Assembly: GCF_036711975.1 (NCBI RefSeq)
Contig: NC_091972.1
Location: forward strand, 32,369,001-32,433,000
From: Onthophagus taurus
Lineage: Eukaryota > Arthropoda > Insecta > Coleoptera > Scarabaeidae
Length of the DNA stretch: 64,000 nt
Reading direction: 5' to 3'
Shown here: positions 10,030-20,620 of the stretch, in pieces
How positions within the stretch are numbered: the first letter of the stretch is position 1
How the letters are laid out: the number at the start of each line of letters is the position of its first letter
Made by a program: the position numbers and the translations under genes
The notes under the pieces: model-generated
What the model saw: only the letters and a program-made list of their open reading frames with translations
Database searches by the model: none
Told to the model about the DNA's origin: nothing

Positions 10030-13000
10030 TATTTCACGTTTAATGTTTAATGGTATATGCGAAACAAAAGTAGCTCTAAATATTTTCAAAGACATCATAA
10101 ACTAGAATCTTTAAGGTTCAATTTAACATACATAATTCTTAGAAATACAGTAGTTGCTATGATTATTTAAAAATTTGATTTCTAGATTCAACAATTTCTT
10201 CTTCAATAATTTTTTTTTGGAAATTTCAATTATAGTATTTATATAATAGTTTTATTTAACGTACATATTGTATAATCATTGTCAAAAATACAGTGGATAC
10301 GATTTTTCTTTAAATTCGTGTTATTTTTTGATTTATAAATTCGAGAAATTCTTCATTAATAATTTTTCCTACAAATTTCAGTGATATTACCTTACAATTC
10401 TCATATCGTATCATAAACTAGAATTTTTAAGTTACAATTTAACATACATATCATATTATGATATTTAATAATACAGTCAATATGATTTTTTGAAAAATTC
10501 GTGTTATTTTTTTATTTATACATAAATTCGACAATTTCTTCTTTAATAATTTTTACTAGAAATTTCAATGACATCATCTCATAATTCTCATATCGTATCA
10601 TAAACTAGAATCTTTAAGCTACAAATTAACATACATATCATATAATGATATTTAATAGCACAGTCAATATGATTTGTTGAAAAATTCATATTATTTTTTG
10701 ATTTATAAATTCGACAATTTCTTCTTTAATAATTTTTACTCGAAATTTCAATGACATCATCTCATAATTCTCATATCGTATCATAAATTAGAATCTTTAA
10801 GCTACAATTTAACATACATATCATATCATGATATTTAATAATACAGTCAATATGATTTTTTGAAAAAATCGTATTATTTTTTAATTTATAAATTCGACAA
10901 TTTCTTCTTTAATAATTTTTACTAGAAATTTCAATGACATCATCTCATAATTCTCATATCGTATCATAAACTAGAATCTTTAAGCTACAAATTAACATAC
11001 ATATCATATAATGATATTTAATAGCACAGTCAATATGATTTGTTGAAAAATTCATATTATTTTTTGATTTATAAATTCGACAATTTCTTCTTTAATAATT
11101 TTTACTCGAAATTTCAATGACATCATCTCATAATTCTCATATCGTATCATAAATTAGAATCTTTAAGCTACAATTTAACATACATATCATATCATGATAT
11201 TTAATAATACAGTCAATATGATTTTTTGAAAAAATCGTATTATTTTTTAATTTATAAATTCGACAATTTCTTCTTTAATAATTTTTACTAGAAATTTCAA
11301 TGACATCATCTCATAATTCTCATATCGTATCATAAACTAGAATCTTTAAGCTACAAATTAACATACATATCATATAATGATATTTAATAGCACAGTCAAT
11401 ATGATTTGTTGAAAAATTCATATTATTTTTTGATTTATAAATTCGACAATTTCTTCTTTAATAATTTTTACTCGAAATTTCAATGACATCATCTCATAAT
11501 TCTCATATCGTATCATAAATTAGAATCTTTAAGCTACAATTTAACATACATATCATATCATGATATTTAATAATACAGTCAATATGATTTTTTGAAAAAA
11601 TCGTATTATTTTTTAATTTATAAATTCGACAATTTCTTCTTTAATAATTTTTACTAGAAATTTCAATGACATCATCTCATAATTCTCATATCGTATCATA
11701 AACTAGAATCTTTAAGCTACAAATTAACATACATATCATATAATGATATTTAATAGCACAGTCAATATGATTTGTTGAAAAATTCATATTATTTTTTGAT
11801 TTATAAATTCGACAATTTCTTCTTTAATAATTTTTACTCGAAATTTCAATGACATCATCTCATAATTCTCATATCGTATCATAAATTAGAATCTTTAAGC
11901 TACAATTTAACATACATATCATATCATGATATTTAATAATACAGTCAATATGATTTTTTGAAAAAATCGTATTATTTTTTAATTTATAAATTCGACAATT
12001 TCTTCTTTAATAATTTTTACTAGAAATTTCAATGACATCATCTCATAATTCTCATATCGTATCATAAACTAGAATCTTTAAGCTACAAATTAACATACAT
12101 ATCATATAATGATATTTAATAGCACAGTCAATATGATTTGTTGAAAAATTCATATTATTTTTTGATTTATAAATTCGACAATTTCTTCTTTAATAATTTT
12201 TACTCGAAATTTCAATGACATCATCTCATAATTCTCATATCGTATCATAAATTAGAATCTTTAAGCTACAATTTAACATACATATCATATCATGATATTT
12301 AATAATACAGTCAATATGATTTTTTGAAAAAATCGTATTATTTTTTAATTTATAAATTCGACAATTTCTTCTTTAATAATTTTTACTAGAAATTTCAATG
12401 ACATCATCTCATAATTCTCATATCGTATCATAAACTAAAATCTTTAAGCTACAATTTAACATACATATCATATCATTATATTTAATAATACAGTCAATAT
12501 GATTTTTTGAAAAAATCGTATTATTTTTTGGTTTATAAATTCGACAATTTTTTCTTTAATAATTTTTACTAGAAATTTCAATGACATCATCTCATAATTC
12601 TCATATCGTATCATAAACTAGAATCTTTAAGCTACAAATTAACATACATATCATATCATAATATTTAATAATACAGTCGATATAATTTTTTGAAAAATTC
12701 GTATTATTTTTTGATTTATAAATTCGACAATTTCTTCTTTAATAATTTTTACTAGAAATTTCAATGACATCATCTTATAATTCTCATTTCATATCATAAA
12801 CTAAAATCTTTAAGCTACAATTTAACACACATATCATATCATGATATTTAACAGTACAGTCAATATATATTTTGAAAAATTTGTATTATTTTTTGATTTA
12901 TAAATTCGACAATTTCTTCTTTAATAGTTTTTACTAGAAATTTCAACGACATTATCTTATAATTCTCATATCGTATCATAAACTAGAATCTTTAAGCTAC

Positions 13001-14270
13001 AATTTAACATACATATCATATCATAATATTTAATAATACAGTCAATATGATTTTTTGAAAAATTCGTAATATTTTTTGATTTATAAATTCGACAATTTCT
13101 TCTTTAATAATTTTTCCTACAAATTTCAATGACATTATCTTATAATTCTCATTTCATATCATAAACTTAAATCTTTAAGCTACAATTTAACATACATATC
13201 ATATCATGATATTTAATAATACAGTCAATATGATTTTTTGAAAAATTCGTATTAGTTTTTGATTTATAAATTCAACAATTTCTTCTTTAATAGTTTTTAC
13301 TAGAAATTTCAATGACATTATCTTATAATTCTCATATCGTGTCATAAACTAGAATCTTTAAGCTACAATTTAACATACATATTATATCATGATACTTAAT
13401 AATACAGTCAATATGATTTTTTGAAAAATTCGTATTATTTTTTGATTTATAAATTCGACAATTTCTTCTTTAATAATTTTTCCTACAAATTTCAATGACA
13501 TTATCTTATAATTCTCATTTCATATCATAAACTAAAATTTTTAAGCTATAATTTAACATACATATCATATCATGATATTTAATAATACAGTCAATATGAT
13601 TTTTTGAAAAAATCGTATTATTTTTTGATTTATAAATTCGACAATTTTTTCTTTAATAATTTTTACTAGAAATTTCAATGACATCATCTTATAATTCTTA
13701 TATCGTATCATAAATTAGAATCTTTAAGGTACAATTTAACATACATATCATGTCATGATATTTAATAACACAGTTAATATGATTTTTTGAAAAAATCGTA
13801 TAATTTTTCAATTTATAAATTCGACAATTTCTTCTTTAATAATTTTTACTAGAAATTTCAATGACATCATCTTATAATTCTCATATCGTATCATAAATTA
13901 GAATCTTTAAGCTACAATTTAACATACATATCATATCATGATACTTAATAGCACAGTCAATATGATTTTTTGAAAAATTCGTATTATTTTTTGATTTATA
14001 AATTCGACAATTTCTTCTTTAATAGTTTTTACTAGAAACTTCAATGACATCATCTTATAATTCTCATATCGTATCATAAACTAGAATCTTTAAGTTACAA
14101 TTTAACATACATATCATATCATGATATTTAATAATACAGTCAGTATGATTTTTTGAAAAATTCGTATTATTTTTTGATTTATAAATTCGATAATTTCTTC
14201 TTTAATAGTTTTTACTAGAAATTTCAATGACATTATCTTATAATTCTCATATCGTATCATAAATTAGAAT
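10030..14270. repeat. 183-bp satellite array with 366-bp higher-order core
   Basis: Roughly 23 tandem monomers of about 183 bp. The landmark tcatatcgtatcataaa recurs at 10588, 10771, 10954, 11137, 11320, 11503 and so on at exactly 183-bp steps. From 10588 to 12417 two variants alternate strictly: type A (aaactagaatc, acaaattaac, aatagcacag, tttgttgaaaaattcat) and type B (aaattagaatc, acaatttaac, aataatacag, ttttttgaaaaaatcg). This gives five essentially identical 366-bp dimers. The outer monomers on both sides are diverged from one another. The array is very AT-rich, has no open frames, and lies between IDS-like genes 1 and 2. Confidence 0.95.
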
Positions 14271-14479
14271 GATATTATCTATTTAGCAGACTAAAATTAC
14301 TTAAAATTGTAATTAAATTACTTAAAATTGTAACAGAAATATACTCTACACCATAATGAGCGACCTATATTGAGACTGGTTAAATTAGTATTCTGGTAAA
14401 TGCACAATGTTACACAGCACATGGCGAGTGAAAGTAATACCTTTGAAAACCTCGAAACCTGAAGGCTTGACTAAAGATC
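14271..14479. other. Short unique stretch after satellite
   Basis: AT-rich, with no feature beyond a short doubled phrase (aaattacttaaaattgtaa) at about 14295-14330. Confidence 0.35.
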
Positions 14480-15215
14480 AACGACAAAACAAAATTCTTT
14501 ATTTAGAGTAAGAGACGGAGATATCGTGTGTTGACAGAGTTTTAATGAAAGTAAAACTTGACATTGTAGATGACATAATAACTTCCCAACTTGGATGGTG
14601 TGGACATGTACAAGAATTGGGTCAAGATCGACCACTAAAGAAAGTACTGCACACCACAAGGAAGAAGAAGAAGAGTAAGAGCACGAAGTAGTTGGAGAGA
14701 AGGTATTGATAAGGAAAAAAAGAGATGTGGAGAAACACAGATGAATGGTGATTATTAACAATTATTATTATTATTTATGATTGTTATTAACGATTAGATT
14801 ATTAAGACAGATAAGGTGCTAACTTGATGGATTATATGTATCTAGCCTTCTTGGACCTAAAAGCAGTTTTACCGCCAGGCACCGAGAAACACATATGGTT
14901 GATATATATATCATATGGCCAGAAGAAACAGAGCACGAAACAAGAACGTAAGAGAAGAGCTAAGTTTGAGAGCTCAAATAGAGAAGATACAAGAAAAGCA
15001 GCAGACATGAAATGGCTTCTTCCACTGGGAAGAAGTAATAGAGGAAGTGGCGTCGAAAAGACAAGAAAGTGTCGCCGAAGCTTAGTACTCCATTGACACT
15101 TGGGTACATATAGAAATACCTAGAGGAGGTGAATCTAACACCCATGGTTAGTAAGGTAGAGTGGGGGCATGAAAAGAAGAATAATATTTTAATAATATGG
15201 TTTTGCCAAATGTAT
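14480..15215 (+). repeat. LINE 3'-tail-like repeat, copy 2
   Basis: 14580-14690 reads as the end of an RTE-like reverse transcriptase ('QLGWCGHVQELGQDRPLKKVL', a lysine/arginine tail) and matches about 4860-4965. 14690-15215 matches 7085-7560 closely. It lies immediately upstream of IDS-like gene 2, as copy 1 lies upstream of gene 1, and marks the left side of the duplicated segment. Open frames in it are short remnants. Confidence 0.6.
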
Positions 15216-15314
15216 GTTTCATTCAACTGATTCATTAAAACCTATAAAGATAATACATTTAGATTACAGATAATTATTTAATGTTGCATAAGAATAAGTT
15301 TAAATAAACAAAAA

Positions 15315-15397
15315 GCGAAATATCGGACTGGTTTAAAGCGGAAGATTTTCGAATAAATAAACGATTATAAATAAGGTCATGCAGTCCGAAATTTCGC
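15315..15397. promoter_or_regulatory. Hairpin upstream of IDS-like gene 2
   Basis: gcgaaatatcggactg at 15315-15330 is matched by its reverse complement at 15382-15397 with one mismatch in 16, around a 51-base spacer. The whole 15310-15720 block, hairpin included, is absent upstream of gene 1. Whether it regulates gene 2 or is a small insertion end is not shown by the sequence. Confidence 0.4.
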
Positions 15398-15708
15398 ACA
15401 CCAGTTTCTTTTCAACAGCTGTCGATACAAGATAAAAGTTTTAAAAGTTTATTAAGTTGATACAGTTAAGAATGCTTGGAGATTTTCAGATAAGAAATCA
15501 TTTTAACATCTGAAATTTTTGTCCCACGCGATCGTGCTTAGTTGACGGTAAAAAAGAAAATCTCTAATGTTTGTTAAATTTAGATTGTAAGTTGTTTTAC
15601 TCATGTTTTTATAGCAACGAACCTGAAGACGGAAATAGTATTTTCCGAAACCGGTAGTTAAGAACAAATAAATTAATTTCTTCGAATTTTTTAGTTCATA
15701 CTTAAGCA

Positions 15709-15715
15709 TATATAA
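15709..15715 (+). promoter_or_regulatory. TATA box candidate for IDS-like gene 2
   Basis: tatataa lies 40 bases before the ATG at 15749. The spacing leaves a very short leader, so it is plausible but not certain. Gene 1 has only a weaker tatattta in the matching area. Confidence 0.35.
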
Positions 15716-15748
15716 TTTGCACGTAAAGTTTGTGTCTAACCTAGTGTT

Positions 15749-17039
15749 ATGTATTCGTCAAGTTCTTTTAAGAAGCTGTTTAAACCAAAGTTATTCAACA
15801 TTTCTGTAAGTTATATAATTTCTTTAAAATATAGTAAAGCAACATGTGATGTGTAAGTAAAAAAATTAATATAATTCAATTTCTTAAATTAATCAAAGAT
15901 ATTTTTATACATAGTCAACCTTTTATTCCATATGAAAAAGATTCAAAAAAAATAACCCCCAAAGAGATGGACTATTTTTTAAAAATGTTTCCATCTATAA
16001 TCGACGTTTTCGACGATGACATAAAAGCGAGAAATATACCAGATATAGAAATGTTGTTTAAAAATGTTTTAATAAAAAATGTTCCGAAAGGAATGAAAAA
16101 CAGAGCTCGATCATTCCTACACATTTATAAAAATGTTGAAAATCATCAACATATAACTCCAAGAAAAACTCGTTTATCTTATATTTTGGGTTGGTGTCTA
16201 GAAATAGTAAGTAAAAACTTATTAATTTTAAACATGTTATTTAAACATATTACATTTTATAGATTCAAGCTACCTGTGTCATAGTTGACGATATGCTAGA
16301 CGATTCTAAGTATAGAAGAGGAATGAAATGTTGGCATCAACACGAATCTGTCGGTCAACGAGCATTCATAGATGCTCTTCTCTTAGAAAATTTCGTTTTC
16401 CTCATTTTACAAAAACATTTTTCTCAACTTCCAATTTACGTTCCAATCGTACACTTGTTTCAGGAAACTATAAGAAAATTGGAGTACGGTGAAATTCTTG
16501 ATTCGATGGCCTTAAAAAAGAATAACCCCAACTTAAAAAGATTTAATCTAAATTATTATCAATCTATAGTTTACTACAAAACTACGCCATCGATTATTGA
16601 ACAGCCTTATAATTTAGCAAAGATTTTAAGTAATAACTTTCAAACACCAATTTCGAAGATTATAGAAAAAATTATGAGCAAAATCGGGGAGTTTTATCAA
16701 GTACAAAACGATTTTTTGGATTGTTATGGTGAACATGATAATTTTAAAACTAGCAATGATATTCAAGAAGGAAAATGTTCATGGTTAATTGTAACAGCAT
16801 TGGAAAAAGCGAATTTGCAACAAAAAAAGTTGTTGGAAAATCACTACGGAAGAAAGGAACCTGAATCTGTTCAGATTGTTAAGGATTTATATGAAGAAAT
16901 TAACATACCTAAAGAATACGCTAAAAGAGAATGGGAATTTTTTGAATTTATTAATAATAATATTGATGTAGTTTCCGCAATTAGCGATTATGAATCTATC
17001 TTTAAACGCTTACAGTATTTGTATGAAAAGTATATTTAA
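15749..17039 (+). CDS. IDS-type terpene synthase-like gene 2 (intact, 390 aa)
   Basis: Exons 15749-15852, 15915-16206 and 16263-17039 join in frame (phases 2 and 0) to 390 residues. The first exon encodes a basic, Ser/Lys-rich leader of about 35 residues suited to mitochondrial import. Motifs: G-M-K-N-R at 94-98 where prenyl synthases have G-K-x-x-R; first aspartate motif DDMLD at 141-145 then 'YRRG'; 'GEILD' in place of the usual G-Q-x-x-D; 'YKTT' (K and T retained); second motif NDFLD at 281-285 (N for D); then 'KTSNDIQEGKCSWL' at 294-307. Family knowledge: beetle terpene synthases of this type arose from farnesyl diphosphate synthase and make sesquiterpene volatiles from FPP. Loss of the IPP-site lysine and of one metal-binding D argues for terpene synthase over prenyltransferase, though a divergent prenyl synthase is not excluded. 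It is a tandem copy of gene 1. Poly(A) signal at 17137-17142. Confidence 0.92.
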
Positions 17040-17559
17040 TACTGAAAATTTATTATAATTAAAGTAATAATGTAAAACTAAAGAGGTGTTTTGGAAATTG
17101 CACAGCATTATTTTGGGTGTGTATTCTCTACCACGAAATAAATAATATGGTAAACGTATATCTCAAATTAATTTATTATTTAAATATATATATTAAAAAC
17201 CGACGACTTCTGATAATATTGATTTTTCCAATACTCGAAATATACAAACTAAAATTCCAAAACTATTTTCTATAATTTTTTTACACAATATAATTTATAA
17301 TTGTAATTTTTTTGGCAATACTAAGTGCACTCTTAGAAGAAGCTTTACCAAATTATCTTCAACAGGAAATCATGTATCGGCTAGTATACTTCTTTTAAAA
17401 GCATTGAACATGGACCACAGCTACATACAAAGCTCTTCCGTTACAATCAACATCAATGTATATGTCGTGGTGTAAATTTGGTTAGCCTTGCGGCCACAAT
17501 GTGTTACCGAATCAAGAAATTAGGACTATAAGGATGTTCCTCAAATACTACTTGCAAAC
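17040..17559. other. 3' flank of gene 2, no gene seen
   Basis: AT-rich. The first 130 bases match the 3' flank of gene 1. From about 17340 there may be weak LINE endonuclease remnants, but frames are too broken to call. Confidence 0.35.
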
Positions 17560-17870
17560 GCACGATGACAAAAATAATTTAATACGAAATCATATCGACT
17601 TAATATTGGTAAAAAATCATCACAATGCAGAGGTAATGTAAATGAAAATGCAACGTTTTGAACCTCTCAAAAAACAAAGCCCACCAAAGAAAATAAACGT
17701 AAAATTATTAAACAATCCAGAACTCCGTGCTCAAATAGCAGATAAATTAGACTCTCGATTACAAAGAATGCAATAAATAAACTGGGATTAATTCAAAACA
17801 GTACTTGAAGACCTACTTGAAGAAATTCTACAACTTATGAAGGAGAGAAGACTACAGAAAAATAAAGGGG
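17560..17870 (+). pseudogene. LINE endonuclease-RT linker fragment
   Basis: Reads, with frame breaks, as the end of the endonuclease and the linker of an RTE-like LINE: 'MQRFEPLKKQSPPKK' then 'KLLNNPELRAQIADKLDSRL' and 'EDLLEEILQL'. It has no polymerase domain. It is a relic. Confidence 0.6.
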
Positions 17871-17909
17871 TGTAGTTGTCCGTCTTTTAAAACGGCTAAA
17901 TCCGAATGT

Positions 17910-18008
17910 TGTAGATCTAGTGTTAGTTCTAGTTTTAGTTCAATAAAAATATGCGACAATCTAGCGTTGAATAAGAATTAAAACTAACACTAGACCTAGA
18001 ACTAGTGA
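17910..18008. repeat. ACTAGACCTAGAACTAG interspersed motif, pair 1
   Basis: An inverted pair: gtgttagttctagttttag near 17920, and aactaacactagacctagaactag near 17980-18004. The same motif recurs at 19310-19330, 19390-19500 and 35020-35042. Here and at 19310-19500 it brackets the GC-richer LINE fragment between them. Confidence 0.6.
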
Positions 18009-18019
18009 ACAATGAATAA

Positions 18020-19260
18020 TAATGAATACTGAACACCACGTACAAGATACACGCGAAGGTATTGCTAGCGAGGCTAGAGAAAGAGATAGAGGAGAGGGAG
18101 CTCTTGCCAGATGGTCAGGCAGGGTTTAGAAAGGGAAGAGGAGCGATAGACAACGTGAGGAAACACCTGGTAGACAGAGAACTAGATCGAAATGGAGAGA
18201 AGCTTTATGCTCTATTTATAAATTTAAAGGCAGCGTTTGATAGAGTAAATAGAGTAAAATTTTGGGATGAGATGGGGAGAAGAGAGATATTGGGAAGAAT
18301 GGAAAGAATGGGAAGAACGACAGGGTGAGAGGGATATACGCGGAAACGGTAGCTAGAATAAAGGTGTGAGAACAACTAAGCGAAAGGTTTTGGACAACAA
18401 GGGGATTGAGGTGACGATGTCCGTTTAGTCCCCGCCCTTTTTGCTTTGTACACTGCTGACAAAGAAGATAGACTGGCTGCGGGACAGAAAGGGGGAAGTG
18501 ATGATCGGAAGGTGCAAGTACTGGTGTGTGCCAAGAACTTAGTAGCGATCGCGAGGAAAGCGGGTGACATAAGGGCAACGATGCAATATCTGGAAAGGTA
18601 TTTTATGGGGAAGGATTTGGTGGGGAACGTAGACAAAATGAAGATGATGATGTTTTGTAAAGAGGGTCCAAGGAAGACTTGGGGTACAGATTTAAAGAGA
18701 ACAATAAGGAAGGCGAGCATTTTAAAATGTTGGCCGCGAAAGCGTATAAGGTTATGGAGCATGTTTGAGGATGGGGTGAGAGTATATTTGGGAAAGACGT
18801 GGGAAAAAGGACAATAATGTTTGAGAGCTTGATAAAAAGCGTTATGATGTATAGGGTGGAGATATGAGGATGGAAGGAGCAAGAGTTATCAGAGGATGTG
18901 CAGACCAGGTACTGAAGGTGGGTGTGGGTGTAGGTGTTGGCTAGGGAGAGTCCGGGATATATAGTCAGAAAAGAAATTAGGTAGATAAGGTGAGGGTGGA
19001 GGCAGGTAAGCGAGCGGTGCGTTTTGAGGAGAAGGTGGAAAGAAGGGTGTATTGTAAAATCTTGGGGGAGTGCAGCAGAGCTGGAAGTGTTTACACCACC
19101 TGCTGGTGGAGTGTAATGAGTTGAGGGAGGAAGAGATGGATTGGTGGCAGGTACTGGGTGAGAGGGCGGAGGGAAGATGATGGATGGGGGAGGTGGTGGC
19201 GCCGAGGAGACGTAAGGAAACAGGGAAAGGTTGGAGAAAAGGATAGGAATTACATTAGTA
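18020..19260 (+). pseudogene. GC-richer LINE reverse transcriptase fragment
   Basis: 18062-18328 encodes the finger/palm start of a non-LTR reverse transcriptase ('LLPDGQAGFRKGRGAIDNV', 'LYALFINLKAAFDRVNR', with D of the first catalytic block). Downstream frames ('QLSERFWTTRGLR', 'KAYKVMEHV.GWGE', 'FESLIKSVMMYRVEI.GWKE') carry the post-polymerase region with many frame changes. The YADD block is not readable. It is clearly richer in G than the surrounding DNA, so it is probably a younger arrival from a different LINE clade than the RTE-like scraps around it. Confidence 0.7.
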
Positions 19261-19309
19261 TTGGTATTGTAGTTTTTAAATTATAACTTTCTGGGAAACA
19301 ATAAATTAT

Positions 19310-19500
19310 TAACACTAGACCTAGAACTAGAAACATTCGGATTTAACCGTCCCAAGAAACGTACCGCTAAACCTGATTGTTTCTACTTACACTAGACCTA
19401 GTATTAGTTTTACTCTTAGATCAATAAAAATATACAACAATCTAACGCTGAATAACAATTAAAACCACAGCTAACGTTAACATTGGTTCTAGGTCTCGTG
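19310..19500. repeat. ACTAGACCTAGAACTAG interspersed motif, pair 2
   Basis: ttaacactagacctagaact at about 19308-19327, then actagacctagtattag near 19395, and an inverted copy with ggttctaggtctcgtgtt near 19485-19502. Between them lies ttagatcaataaaaatatac, also found in near-identical form (ttagttcaataaaaatatgc) at about 17935. Confidence 0.6.
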
Positions 19501-19689
19501 TTAAATATAGTAAAAATATACTACAAATTTACAACTGTTATACATGAACAATGCCAAAACTCTGAGAGACATCACGTCTTGCTTGGAACCAAATTGTCTA
19601 TTATACTAGCCAAATAATATAATTTGATCCGCAACCTTATTATAAACTGTAATTTAAAGATCTTCGCTGATAGTTTGGTCGCACCTCAC

Positions 19690-20535
19690 TCGAGTAGCAA
19701 AATCAAAAGTCATAATCACCAATTGGATGAATTCTGTTTTTTAGCATCCTACAGACTTCTTTCTGTGCCCTATACAGATCATGGTGCATATCACTTGTGA
19801 ACTGTCTCCAGTACTCCCTCTTGATGGCCTTGATGCCTGCGTTCGATAAGTTTCTTGTTCGTATACATATATGTATATCATATATTGCTGTTCTGTTGGC
19901 GAGCTTTTCCTTTTTATTATCGGTTGTCTTATTTTTCCACAAAACCATAATTTAGTGTTGTTGGTGGCATTTATTTATTAACTTTTCGTTTCTCTATAGG
20001 CTCTTTTACAGCTTCTTGTATGCTGCTTTTTATTTGTACTTAATTTGCCAGTCTGTTTTCCTAGTTTTCGTGTACATTCTGCTAATGTACACGAAAATGT
20101 ACACGCTCTGGTTTTTTTGGTCTTGGTTGGGCGTTCCAACGGTATTTTGCATAAAATCAGGTTGTGGTCAGTACCTAACTTGGCTGATGGTAGGATCCTC
20201 ACATCGAATAACCGTTCTGTTTGTTATTATGAAGACAATCGTGGACCGATGTCCTCTGATGTTGTAGAAAGTATTCTTGTGCTGTCAGAAGTCCGCCATG
20301 GTTGTTAAATGTGCCATTCCACTGTATAGTAAGATGTACTCTCCATATTTTGATGTTCCTTGACCATTTCTTTTAGTATCTGATAACTCACATATATCGA
20401 GCTTGTGCTTTTTCATCTCGATTATAATTTCCTGATCCAACACTAGCGTGTTAACCTGATCATCTAACCTCACGCAGGCAGCTAACCTCATCTACAACCC
20501 TTCTCCCTTATTCGGGCTTGGGTCCGACAATGCAA
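19690..20535 (-). pseudogene. LINE 5' end: endonuclease fragment
   Basis: On the minus strand, 20491-20285 starts the endonuclease ('EIIIEMKKHKLDICELSDTK', 'NGQG', 'LLYSG'). 20202-19978 gives its end ('SAKLGTDHNLILCKI', with the catalytic DH), and 19948-19703 the linker to a missing polymerase. Frame breaks and an internal loss separate these. It is a truncated RTE-like LINE copy. Confidence 0.65.
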
Positions 20536-20620
20536 GTTGTTGGGCTACTCAACCAACCTCACTTACAATTATCGCATCACATGTTCGTTTACGAGTGATA
20601 AACATTCGGAACTGTTCTTA

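Noticed and set aside
10030..14270. CRISPR-like regular repeat array
   Set aside because: The 183-bp units are contiguous with no unique spacers and the genome is eukaryotic, so it is a satellite.
14471..14761. 96-codon minus-strand frame before IDS-like gene 2
   Set aside because: It is the antisense of the LINE 3' end that reads on the + strand.
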